Shown piece after piece: positions 13,001 to 22,934 of a stretch of 64,000 bases of DNA. Location of the stretch: the NCBI GenBank assembly GCA_003952965.2, contig CM025849.1:33768341-33832340 (forward strand), given 5' to 3'. Position numbers and translations under genes: made by a program. This DNA is from Morella rubra. Its lineage: Eukaryota > Streptophyta > Magnoliopsida > Fagales > Myricaceae. Within the stretch, counting starts at the first letter, position 1, and the number at the start of each line of letters is the position of its first letter. The notes beneath the pieces were generated by a model. That model was given only the letters and a program-made list of their open reading frames with translations, did no database searches and was not told the origin of the DNA.

Positions 13001-16000
13001 AGTATTGCTTTTGCTGAAACCCTTCTATTCTAAACTAGAACGTCGGTTGTTACTAAGAGGATGACCATCATTTATTTTATAGGCTAGAGGAAATGCAATT
13101 TTACAAGCAAGCTTGGAGAGAAGGAAGCAAGCTTTGCATGAACGTCGCCTGGCACTTGAACAAGATGTATTCCCTCCTTACCCACTTAATTTACTAATAT
13201 TTATGTGGTGTCACATGTTTTCATATTTGTTCACATTAGGTGGTCCACACATTCTGTCAGCATAACATTTGATGTTGGACATATTTTTTTTTTTTAAAAC
13301 TTTTGTATACAGCTTTCTACACTGAAATTCTGCTATATTATTTGTTCTTGTCTTTTGGACAGAAAGCAAAGTTATTTCATGTATTCATCTCTATGTCCAT
13401 GCACATGCTGTCATTATAAAAGACCAAATCATTGCCACAATGGAATGAGGGACCTTTATTGTCCTGCCTTTTGACTATATTCTTATGTTCACTCTTCAAA
13501 TCCACCATTGGGAATGTCAAATATGTGAACTTTCTACAAGTGTTCAGAGAGGCGATGTGTACAACTCAAACTTTTTCAATGTGATGGGTTTGTACGGTGC
13601 AAATTTACCTCATTTGATGGTTGTTGTACAATGCCTCCAGTTGATAATCCCAAAAATATGCTGAGGCAATTAAAGGTTTTACACTGCTATATAATCTATA
13701 AAGCGGCAATCTGCTGTAATTAATAAATAGAAACAAATAAACTACAGAAAAGAACTCTACTTTTTGAGAAGCATATTTATGAATTTTAGTTGCCCCATAA
13801 TTGATTGCTCTCAGAATTGGTTCAATCTTTATCCTGCTTTTTTTGTTTCATCAATGGACTTGTGATATATACAAAGTAGTATGGTTCGTTTGATTAGCTC
13901 ATAAGAACCACCATAATATAACTATTCATCAGCAGAAGCTGGTTCCCATATTGGATAAAAGAGCATGCCAGTAGCTGTAGAAGTGGAAATAATGGAAGAA
14001 GAAATAATATCAAGTGTAAAAAATGGCAAACTTAAGATTCTAGCATACTGATAGGTTAGACACTAGAGCATCTTGCACAAATTTATATGACCACCTGTAA
14101 TAAGTGCATAATTTATTTCCAACTCATATGTGTGATTCAGTGAGTATGAAATTTGTTAATGCATTAGGATTTGGTTCTTACATTTGCAATTTTAACTCTG
14201 ATATATTTTCCAGTTCAACTTCCCGGTAGTCCACTCCACGAAAATAATTATGGGATAAATTGCTGACATATTCTGCAACAGCAAAATGTCTAAGAAACCT
14301 ATTTTACTTTTACCTTTTTCATGCTCTTAACATCCTTGCGCTTATATGTTTGAAGCCTTACCAAACTCACTTATTTTCCTGTGGAGAATACCTAAATCCG
14401 TACTCTGGTTTTGGCTATATTCTTGTCTTCTGACTTCTAGATGACTGTACAGGTCTCAAGGTTGCAAGAGCAGTTGCAAGCTGAAAGAGATCTTAGAGCT
14501 GCACTGGAAGTTGGTTTGAGTATGTCTTCTGGACAGTTTTCGAGTTCACGTGGCATGGATTCTAAGGTAGGTATAGATCTTTTGGACTCTTTTCTTCAAT
14601 TTGTTGCCAATGCTTGTACTCTTACAACTTCAAACTGATGTGAAGACAAGGGCTGAGCTTGAGGAGATTGCTCTTGCTGAAGCAGATGTGGCCAGGTTGA
14701 AGCAGAAAGTGGCAGAACTGCACCATCAACTCAATCAGCAGAGGCAGCATCACTATGGTTCCCTTTCTGATGCATGTGACCATTATCAACATGTCCAAAA
14801 TCATAATTCTCAACAGTGAGTTTGAGAAATCATGCTTCTGCCTTTTAACAATCAGCTTACAGTGTCAATTTACAAGTAGTTGCCTTATTTCCATTGCGGT
14901 AAGGTCTGATCACTAAAATGGAAGAAAAAAATAGGCTATGTGACATAATCTCGTTGGTAGGATCTCAGCCAAATGTAAAGGAAGTCGACAGTTTCTAATT
15001 TATCTGAAAAATGAGGGTTTATAAAAGGGGCCAATTGGATCAGGAGTGTTGGTTTCCTAACCCCCTAAATCCAACCAATTGCTCTGACCAGACCTGTCTC
15101 TATCATCAATGACTCAGGGTGGAAACAGACCATTTTTGTTTGGTTATGGTCAGTTATGTATAGTTGGTTTGGTGGGTTGGGTATTTTGACTGCCCATCCA
15201 ACATAATGTGTCAGATTATGTGGGCTTGCACCTACATTCTTCTTCTACTATTTAAGCGTATTCAATTACTGCAGGAGATTTCTTCAGCAAGATTTTGATA
15301 CAAGCCTTGCTTATTGCAATCAGGACCGTAAACAGAGGACTGAGGTATGTTCTATAATTTTCCGGCCTTTTTTTTTTTTCTATCTTGTTAGAGAGAGAAA
15401 GAGTTGCTAATAATTGCAATTCATTGTTCATCACCCTCATTTTTAATTTCCTTCTGTCTCTCTCAAATTTGTTTGACCTGTCTCTTTCTTCATCTTTTGG
15501 GGAGATAGAGACAGAGGAGAGAAGGGGGGGGAGAGCAAGTAAATAAAGCTGACAGAGGGAGATGTTGTCTACCTTTGTAAATTTACATGCATGAACTAGT
15601 ATTTTATTTTTTATTATGATTTATGTTACTCAACCACATATCCCGGAAGCTGGAAGGGACTGGTTTATCAATCCGGTACCGTGTACGGCTTTTGACGCAT
15701 TGCTAGGAGCATTGTGCTTCTTCTCATTGCATATTCCTTTACATTATTAGAAGTGCACCTTAACTAAGTCAATTGTTGAAATTTGTCGTGTGTGGATGCC
15801 TTACACAACTGAAGGGACTGATTTCCAACTCACTGATGTGAGCTCTGGCACGTGGGGTTTGATTTGCGTCTTGCTACTTCGATGATTCTCAAAAATGTAC
15901 AAATTCTTCATCTCCGTATTGATGTATCTTTGGTTTCAGACTTATTTGGAATGACAGGCATTTCAAAACTTCATTTTGCTGAATGCACCCCTTTAGGGTT

Positions 16001-18208
16001 TTGGACAATTTAATGATAAGACATTCTAGACAAAGAAGGCTGAATGTCATGCTGAGAAAACTCTCAGTCCTAGAGCTTAGATTGTCGGGAAGTAGGCCAA
16101 CAATATAGATCAAGTACAGACTCATAATAATTCCTTGTTATTGATAACAAACTAGAGTAGCTCTATCAGAGGTCTATTGGACTTAAACAATTTGCAGGCT
16201 TCAGATGGGCCCTTGAGGACATTGACTCACTTTCTACATCAATTTTCACAGAGGCTTTGCATTTTGTGGCTATGGAATGTAACATGGCGGTTTCCTGGCT
16301 TTATTGACCTGTGGGGATACCTGTCCTTACCCGGTGGGGGAAAGGAAATCCCCGCCCCATCATATGAAGTTTTTGAACTCCTTGATAGATTCACTTTCTA
16401 TCAAACTATAGGAATAATACATATGTGTACATATGTTCAAACATAAAGACATATAATGGATAGTATTATGTGGTATAAGATTTGCACACAACATTGCACA
16501 CAAAATGTATTTAAGAGAATTCTTTCCAAGTGTAATTAAACTGTAGTATAGAGTAACTACTATACTACTCAGCTCTCCAAACTAAACAAGTGTTAATGTT
16601 TAAGGCATTTAGGGATAAGAAAAGGTATAAGGATTTAGTTACTCAGGACACAGGTGTGAAGAGACTTGTCGACATCCACACCCAATTCTCGCTTCTGGGA
16701 TTGAAATCTATACTACATGCTGTCTTCATTCCCTTGTGGCTTTAGTGGGCACCAAAAGGTTAGCTTGATTGACAATTGAGTGGGCTGTTCTCAGCTGAGA
16801 ACATTCACTGATTGTCACGCTTAAGAAGCTAGCCATGGTGTCAGATTATGAAGTAGATTGCATACTCTAGTAGACTCGGTAAACATCTGAGCTAAGGGGT
16901 TACTAATCTTTCCTTCATTTGACTCCGTTCGGTTCTTTGATAATTGCTTAATCTTTATATAGGATGATACACTTCTCTCTTCATAAGAGGTTTGGCTGAC
17001 TGCCATTGAGATGGTCCTGAGATGTTGTCTCCAGTTTTTTTGTTTTTAAATGCAGTCAGCCAAACCTCTCTATGAAGAGAGAGTTGTTGTCTCCAGTTAC
17101 ATGGAACAAGACTGAAAATTTAAACATCTTTAAGGGGCAATAACTGAGAATATGACCTCTCTGTAGCTCCAGTCTGCAACAGATTGGGCTACCTCTATAC
17201 GTCCATCTGTTTGTGCTTTAAACCTTGGTTTGGTGTTATGGTGGGGCAGTTTGTCCTCAGATAGCTGTATAGGAGGTTAAAGCTCATGTTGCATAACATC
17301 AAGACCATTCTTCAGGTGGTCATTATCTTCTCTTTTTTTTTTCTTTGGTCTGTTTTACTGAGTAGCTGTTGTAATGCTTTGCCTTAAAATAGCTTATTGA
17401 CTTTTCAACCCTGTTGACCTTTTTGAGGGATGAAAAGCAATCAAGTCTGTTATCTCCTTCCCAAGCCAATCAGATGCAGTCCATTGATCCTATTTTTTTC
17501 TTGCTGTATTATTTTGATTCCATTTTTAACAGCAATAAGTAAAAGTTGCTTTCTCATTGCCATTGCATTCTGGCTACTAGCAATAGTGGAAGGCTTCCCG
17601 AATTTAACATTGTCTCTATTTTTAAGATCAGACTGCCTGCCCTTTTACATTGTTGATGTTCTCCAAAATGTCCTTTTTTTTCCCACATAATGTAAATGAA
17701 TCAACTATGTTGCTGCAGGAGAGTTTGTTGGGCACAGACTGGAGGAGTATAAAAGGTCAGGTTGTAGCATCGGGCAGCACTGTCAAGCAGCCTTCTCGCA
17801 AGCAATTTATGGATTCAACAAGCCTGAGTGATTCCAAAAGTACTGAGGCATCGACAAGTATTTCTATGGATGAGCTAGGTGCTGTAGATTCAGCCGCTGT
17901 GCCCTCCACTTCCCGAGCAGCAGAGGCAAGACTTGCGCCGATTCCGAATTTCATACTAGTATTTACTTGATTGATGTCTACTTTCCAAATAATTCCTCAA
18001 TATTGACCTTTTAACTTGGTTGCAGGTGGAGTATCCAAGACATCCATCTGCGGCATCTTCTACATTGGTAGAACTGACGACTCGTCTTGATTTCTTCAAA
18101 GAAAGACGTTCTCAGCTAATGGAACAGCTCCACAACCTAGATTTGAACTACGGCACAACATCTACACAAGACTTAATCTATAGACCAACATCCCCACCAT
18201 GGAATTGA
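1051..18208 (+). CDS. PH domain-containing RhoGAP for ROP GTPases (REN family, REN2/REN3-like), 5' end outside window
   Basis: Stimulates GTP hydrolysis by plant ROP/RAC GTPases, limiting their activity at the plasma membrane (family knowledge). Exons read by eye: 1051-1127, 2799-2869, 2947-3025, 3170-3314, 3423-3542, 5337-5414, 5572-5627, 5710-5779, 7128-7215, 9142-9385, 9872-10093, 10442-10792, 11438-11487, 12938-12998, 13083-13166, 14453-14566, 14646-14815, 15275-15344, 17719-17925, 18026-18208. They total 2540 nt and stay in frame, giving 845 residues and ending SPPWN-stop. The PH domain is in the first four exons (GWKYWKKRWFIVTRTSLVFF). The RhoGAP domain runs from LALEDIDG through AACMAPLLLRPLL, with the arginine finger in GILRQSA (Arg codon 5360-5362). 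A coiled coil follows (SRLQEQLQAERDLRAALEVG and ARLKQKVAELHHQL). The EGILRQSADVEEV wording fits the REN2/REN3 subgroup better than REN1, from memory. The first coding exon (PH start) must lie upstream of position 1. All introns are GT-AG except the last, which is GC-AG. Confidence 0.93.
1590..1791. mobile_element. MITE-like element with ggtgtttgcat inverted ends, in PH-RhoGAP intron
   Basis: The left end reads ggtgtttgcat and the right end atgcaaacacc. The similarity continues inward (ccaaaattttgggatggct on the left, ggctaaaattttgggatgc on the right). It is about 200 bp, AT-rich and has no ORF. A second element with related ends (ggtgtttgtt) lies at 26107-26283. The ends resemble PIF/Harbinger-type MITEs, but no clean target duplication is visible, so the superfamily is a guess. 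Confidence 0.55.
4742..4792. mobile_element. Tail-only retroposon insertion with 17-bp target duplication
   Basis: The 17-bp word ggtttatcattgcttct occurs at 4742-4758 and again at 4776-4792. Between the copies lies only acttataaaaaaaaaat (4759-4775). This looks like extreme 5' truncation of a LINE or SINE, leaving just the 3' terminal ACTTAT plus poly(A) and a target-site duplication. Confidence 0.65.
5241..5293. mobile_element. Second tail-only retroposon insertion with 17-bp target duplication
   Basis: The word aatgtttccctcccact (5241-5257) recurs with one mismatch at 5277-5293. The insert between them is 19 bp, acttatc followed by A residues (5258-5276). It has the same terminal sequence and duplication length as the insertion at 4742-4792. 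Confidence 0.7.
5961..6160 (-). mobile_element. Probable 5'-truncated LINE 3' end, antisense to the gene
   Basis: A T-tract at 5962-5973 is followed by a stretch that parallels the one after the T-tract at 11922-11940: (a/g)ataa(a/g)taagtta, then an attgaa(g/a)aa(g/a)a-like run, then agcagtacaa. On the minus strand this is a shared LINE-type 3' end with poly(A). The far boundary is not visible, so the end coordinate is approximate. Confidence 0.45.
6183..6478. other. GC-rich low-complexity island inside an AT-rich intron
   Basis: About 300 bp, far richer in G+C than its surroundings, with recurring ggagttctccc-, ggtggtgg- and gagaactctc-like words. It is open on both strands for nearly 100 codons but resembles no protein I know. 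It is bounded by a presumed retroposon on the left and a T-tract (6480-6497) on the right, so it may be part of a retroposed transcript. Its role is unknown. Confidence 0.5.
11909..12151 (-). mobile_element. 5'-truncated LINE insertion (antisense) with 17-bp target duplication
   Basis: A long T-tract begins near 11922 and is followed by gataagtaagtta, which on the minus strand reads taacttacttatc plus poly(A). The flanks match over 17 bp with two mismatches (tgttggtggcaaccttt at 11909-11925; ggttggttgcaaccttt at 12135-12151). The insert is about 210 bp and non-coding. Its terminal ACTTATC-An matches the tail-only insertions at 4.7 and 5.2 kb. Confidence 0.65.
12251..12519 (+). mobile_element. 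tRNA-derived SINE with perfect 17-bp target duplication
   Basis: The body at 12268-12502 has a tRNA-like A box (tagctcagtggttagg, 12281-12296) and a B box (agttcgagtctc) about 50 bp downstream, which are the internal RNA polymerase III promoter elements. A tRNA-unrelated part follows, ending in ttatc plus about 22 A. The word aaacaagttggctacca flanks it on both sides (12251-12267 and 12503-12519). It sits in an intron of the PH-RhoGAP gene in sense orientation. Its tail matches the local LINE ends, so the same LINE machinery may have mobilised it (inference). The SINE family is not identified. Confidence 0.85.
16973..17083. repeat. 31-bp hairpin in PH-RhoGAP intron
   Basis: The left arm at 16973-17003 contains aggtttggctgactgc and the right arm at 17052-17083 contains gcagtcagccaaacct. 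The match continues through the flanking ttctctcttcat and atgaagagaga with one base of slippage. The loop is about 48 bp. The transcript could form a stem, but it is too short to call a microRNA precursor. Confidence 0.55.
17926..18025 (+). other. GC-AG intron (last intron of the PH-RhoGAP gene)
   Basis: The reading frame leaves the exon after gcagcagag at 17925. The next bases are gcaaga, with no usable gt at that phase, and the frame resumes after ttgcag at 18025 with VEYPRHPSAA. The donor AG|GCAAG fits the known minor class of GC-AG introns. Confidence 0.8.
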
Positions 18209-19354
18209 CTGACTGGAGACGATGTTTCGTTGACACGTCGGGAAGAAGTTTGGCTGACGTCGTGTTGTATATCCTTTGACCCTATCCGGTATATCTGTAT
18301 CCTCTGTAGTCCAAATGTAGTTTTGTTTAATGTTCATGTTCTATATTTAAACCTTTTTTTTTACCCCCCTTCACTTTCTGAGAGAATGTGATTGGATTTT
18401 GGATGAGAAAGTCTTTTCCTTCCGTTCTTCTAGTTATTCATTTTTTTAGTTATGGTTTTGGGTCATAAACGATGATTAAGTTAGAGGGAGTGTTCTTGTG
18501 TCTTGTCAATAGGAAATGGAGGTATGTTATTAACAGCCATATTTATAGTGAACAGATTCTGTTTGTTTGTTTGATAAATTTTTATTGTATAAAGCCCGTT
18601 CACATAAACAATTCATTGTTGAAGCGACATGGAACCGCCGCTAGATAAGAGACCTGCTTTGTTGTCAATTTCTTCAGGATGCATAAATTTCATGCTGTTG
18701 CTGATTGGGCGTAAGGCCGGTTCCCAACCGTTCCGTACCTAACTGGAATTTAATATTTGGTTTCAATTTCATTTCGGTAAATATGAAAGTGGATTTGAAA
18801 TTTTTGGATTCGCAAATCAAAAATTTCGGTTTTAATGTGGGGTTTGTTTTTTCCTAGATTTTTTTGGACTCTAATGGGCCGGAAGTTCGGTCAGAATTTT
18901 TTTATTGTATATTATAAATTAATAATAAATAAATATCTAAAATTTCAAAATACACTCATTCATTCAAAATTTAAAATAAAATTATAACGTTTTAAAATTA
19001 TGGACATCAAATAAAATTTTTGAGCATTATTTAAAATAAAGTAAGTATTCATTTAAAATTAAAAATAAAATTATAATTTGTTTCATGGAATTTTCGTTTT
19101 TTCTTTTTTTTGATTTCAAAATTAAAAAATATAAAAAAAAATACTTTCTGATTACAGTTTCGGTGTATCTAATTAGAGTTCTTTGGGCATCCAAAACAAG
19201 ATAAATATGTAAAAATTTCATTTTCTTTCTTTAACAAAGCTTGATTTCTTAGGAAAAACAATCGCAAAGTTCATAATTGGTAGCAGGACATAGTGTCTTT
19301 ACGTGGCCAAGCTTGCATTGGTAATAAATCGAAAAGGAAATAAAACTCACGTGC
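18209..19354. other. PH-RhoGAP 3' UTR and intergenic DNA before the hAT element
   Basis: The first 200-300 bp are presumably 3' UTR. Beyond that it is AT-rich with no recognisable coding sequence. Around 18700-18900 there are words such as atttcggt and ggttttaat that recall decayed hAT termini, but no boundaries can be drawn. Confidence 0.5.
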
Positions 19355-19374
19355 CCAATGGGTAGGGGTGTGCA
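19355..19374. repeat. hAT left target duplication (8 bp) and 12-bp terminal inverted repeat
   Basis: ccaatggg (19355-19362) followed by taggggtgtgca (19363-19374). Both match the right end perfectly, in direct and inverted orientation respectively. Confidence 0.92.
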
Positions 19375-19379
19375 CCGAA

Positions 19380-19520
19380 ATTTTCGGATTCGGATAGCAC
19401 ATATCCGAATCCGAATCCGAAAATTTCGGAAGCCGGATTCCGAATCCGAATCCGAATCCGGATCCTTAATATCCGGCTGAGTCGGATATTTCGGATATCG
19501 GATTCGGATTCGGATCGGAT
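19380..19520. promoter_or_regulatory. Sub-terminal transposase-binding-type repeats, left end of hAT
   Basis: Dense repeats of cgaatccgaatcc and its complement ggattcggattcgg. A matching set with gactccgaatccg words lies near the right end (25790-25950). Clustered sub-terminal motifs are the usual binding region for hAT transposases. The function here is inferred. Confidence 0.6.
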
Positions 19521-19989
19521 TCGGATTTGGGCCTGAATTGGGCCGCGCGAATATGGGCCAAATTTTAACTGTTTAATAGGCTTTTTTAATTTCATTTTAC
19601 AGCTATTAGATTTGGCCTTTGGGCCAAGCTGATTTTAGCCTAAAAGAATCTGTTTTTTTGAAGCTGTTATTGGCTTTGTAATTTTACTTGGACGGTTAGA
19701 CCCATTTGATATCTAATATGTAATATCCGGTAAAAATGACAAAATATATAAATTTGCAGTGATTTAGTAAACATAATGTTTTCTTTGCAAAAATTGTTCT
19801 ATAAGATTTATTTTCACAACAAACCCTACAAAAACAAACATTCAAAAATAAGTTATAATTCACACGTAATAGAACTTTGGAGTTGAATGTTTAATCACAT
19901 GCAAATCCAACAAAAACAAACATTCAAGTCTTACACTTACAAATTCTAATTAACAGAAATAACAAAATATAAACAAAAATAAACACTTC

Positions 19990-20240
19990 TACACTCCTAA
20001 ATTCTAATTAACAAAAATAACAAAATATAAACACTTCCACACTCCTAAATTCTAATTAACAGACATAACAAAATATAAACACTTCCACACTCCTAAATTC
20101 TAATTAACAAAAATAAAAAATATAAACACTTCCACACTCCTAAATTCTAATTAACAGACATAACAAAATATAAACACTTCCATACTCCTAAATTCTAATT
20201 AACAGAAATAACAAAATATAAACAAAAATAAACACTAAGT
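19990..20240. repeat. Tandem array of about 45-50-bp units in the 3' part of the hAT
   Basis: About five copies of a unit containing acacttccacactcctaaat and tctaattaacagacataac, with small variations. It lies downstream of the transposase stop and is non-coding. Confidence 0.75.
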
Positions 20241-20486
20241 CAATAACAAATGAACCAAAATGCCAACAGTAAGTTACATTAAACAAAATGTCATTCCAAG
20301 TTTCCTACTACTAAAAACAATCAGTGCTTTCCAGTTTCCATCCTGTAGACAACGAATTACTGTTAGAACCTATAGAGAGTAGAAGTAAGATAGAAAGAGA
20401 AACAAATAAATACAATATTAGAAGTAAGATATTACTCACATGATGTTAGTACCACACAATGTGATAATGTCCAAAATCCAACTCAT

Positions 20487-22827
20487 TCAAGATTCATCCA
20501 ATAAGATTCGCAAAGGATCAGCTTCCAATTCTATATAAAAAAAATGAAAACAACATTAAATACACAAAACAAAAGAAACAAAGCAATAAATTGATTGAAT
20601 TTTAGAGAACATTATTACCTGAGTCCAATCTAAAGCTCTCAAAGTCCTCAACCACTTCTAAGACACGTTGAGCAGGGCTAATGGGTGTTGACCTTAGCCA
20701 ATTTTGAGCACATATGAGAGCTTCAACTGTTTTTGGAGCCAATGAGCTCCGATAGGGATCAGAACGCGCCCTCCAGTGCTGAATGCGGACTCAGAAGCAA
20801 CGGTAGTGATGGGAATAGCTAGCACATCTCGTGCAATTCGAGCAATAACTGGAAATTTGGTGGAGTTGACCTTCCACCACGTTAAAATGTCAAACACTGA
20901 ACTAGGGGACTCCACATCCTCCAAGTAATAACGTTCCAACTCACTCTTGCAATCTAACAAATTCCTAGATGCCCGAGATTGATGGAATTCTTGCAAGATA
21001 CACAACGGATTCGAACTCCCCCCTCCCCTCCCCATTGTGCTGCCACTGCTTTGAGAGTCATAGTCATCATCACTAGTTTCACTGCCCATCCTAGAGTCAA
21101 CTGAAGATAACCCATCATTGTAGTGCCTATACAACCGCTCAACATCCACTTTCAACATCTCAATAAATTTTTCCCCTTCCTCAACACCCATAACCTTCTT
21201 GAACCAAAATTCTAGGGTGACAATCTTGTAACGTGGATCAAGGATAGCAGCCACAAACAAAAGCCTATTAATCTTTTCAACATCTCCCCAATATTTTTCA
21301 TACTTCAACTTCATTCTAAAAGCCATGGCACTCAACAAATCATCATGACTATCACAATATGCCATCAAGTGAGTATGAATGTAAGAGACTTCTTGAAAAT
21401 GCAAATTAGAAGTGGCATACATTGAACCAGAGAGGCGCATTGTAACATCATAGAAAATTTGCAAAAATCTCACAAAAGTTCTAACTTTTTCCCAATCATC
21501 ATCATCAGGAGCACCCAATCCTCTCCTACCTGGCCCATTCTCATTCAAATAATTATATATATGTCCATCATCCTCCTGCAATAGCTCAAAGGCTCTCTGA
21601 TATTTTTCAGCAACATTCAACATGAGGTAAGTGGAGTTCCATCTAGTTTGAACATCAAGGCACAAAGATAAACCACAATGGATTCTTTTCTTCTCCACAC
21701 AAGATTTAAATTTTGCTAACCTAGCAGGAGAAGACTTCACATACTTTACCAGGTTCCGAACCTTAATGACAGACTCATCAAGTTCTTTCAACCCCTCATT
21801 GACAATTAGATTCAATATGTGTGCACTACACCTCATATGAATGAAATCATGGCCACAAATAGTTTGATCACTAGTGAAGGTTCTTTTCTTCAACCAATCA
21901 ATGGCACTATCATTGGCAGTGGCATTGTCAACAGTGATAGTAAGAAATTTGGAGATTTCCCATTCAAGCATACACTCTCTAATTCCCTCCCAATCGTTGC
22001 CCCTTTGTGATCTTGAATCTTACGAAATGCTAGGATTCTTTTGTGCATCTTCCAACTACTATCAATGAAATGTCCAGTAACACACATGTAGTTGATATTT
22101 TGGATCGAAGTCCACGTATCAGTGGTTAAACAAACCCTCTGCCCTGAAGTCAAAAACATAGCCTTCAACTCCTCTTTCTCCCTTAAGAAGAGCTTCATAA
22201 CATCCCTCATCACTGTATAGCGAGAGGGCATGGGAAACCTAGGCTCAAGAGTCTTCACAAATTCCTGAAACCCAAGACCTTCTACAATCAAGAAGGGCAA
22301 TTCATCTACCACAACCATCTTAGCAAGGGCTGCCCTAATCTTTTTCTCACTATACTTGGCCAATGTAATATCTTTACTCTCCCCACTATTCTTAGACTCA
22401 AAGCTTAAATGAGATTGCCTCTTGTCCGTCTTTCCCTTGATATAAAGATACTTAGAACAACTATCTAGATGATTGAGCAAAGATGAAGTGCCTTGTAACT
22501 TGGAGTGACAATTAAAACTTGTCCACAATAGTTACATGTACACTTTGGGAGTTTACCACCACCAATCGGTAATCTTGTAAAATGATCCCATGCCTTAGAT
22601 CTATTAGACTGCCTTCTAGGCAATGGTGGTCGCCCACCACGAGTTGCTTGAGTATCAGAAGGCCCCTCTGCCTCTGCATCAAGCTCAATAACGGGAGACA
22701 TAGGATTGTCTGGATTTGGGAAAGATCCAGCACCCGAAGTAGGGGTACTCGTACCACTACCACCAATTTCAGGAGTACCACTACCACTAGTAGGTGTACC
22801 CAAATCATCAAAGTTAATTTGTTCCAT
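20487..22827 (-). pseudogene. hAT transposase (BED zinc finger, RICESLEEPER-like), three frameshifts
   Basis: Catalyses cut-and-paste transposition. It starts at ATG 22827, immediately after an acceptor ag at 22828-22829. In order: a Pro/Ser/Gly-rich N-terminus; a BED zinc finger (CNYCG, then CHSKLQGTSSLLNHLDSC); the catalytic region (TDTWTS, LTITVDNATAN, then MRCSAHILNLIV and TRWNSTYLML); and the hAT dimerisation end (VASESAFSTGGR). The frame breaks near 22513 (inside the zinc finger), near 21965 and near 20761. Each break is explained by one missing base relative to the family pattern. After the last break the proper frame continues past the apparent stop at 20694 (SLAPKTVEALICAQNWL) to a donor at 20618/20617. 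A final exon runs from 20530 down to a TGA at 20487-20489. The rest of the protein is intact, so these may be consensus errors rather than decay. Confidence 0.88.
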
Positions 22828-22934
22828 CTGTTAAATTATACAACTCAATTCAGCTAATGTGATAAACAACCAAACCATTAATCAACAGCCAATAACCAAC
22901 AACCAATAAAAGCAACTATATATTTTCAACAAGG

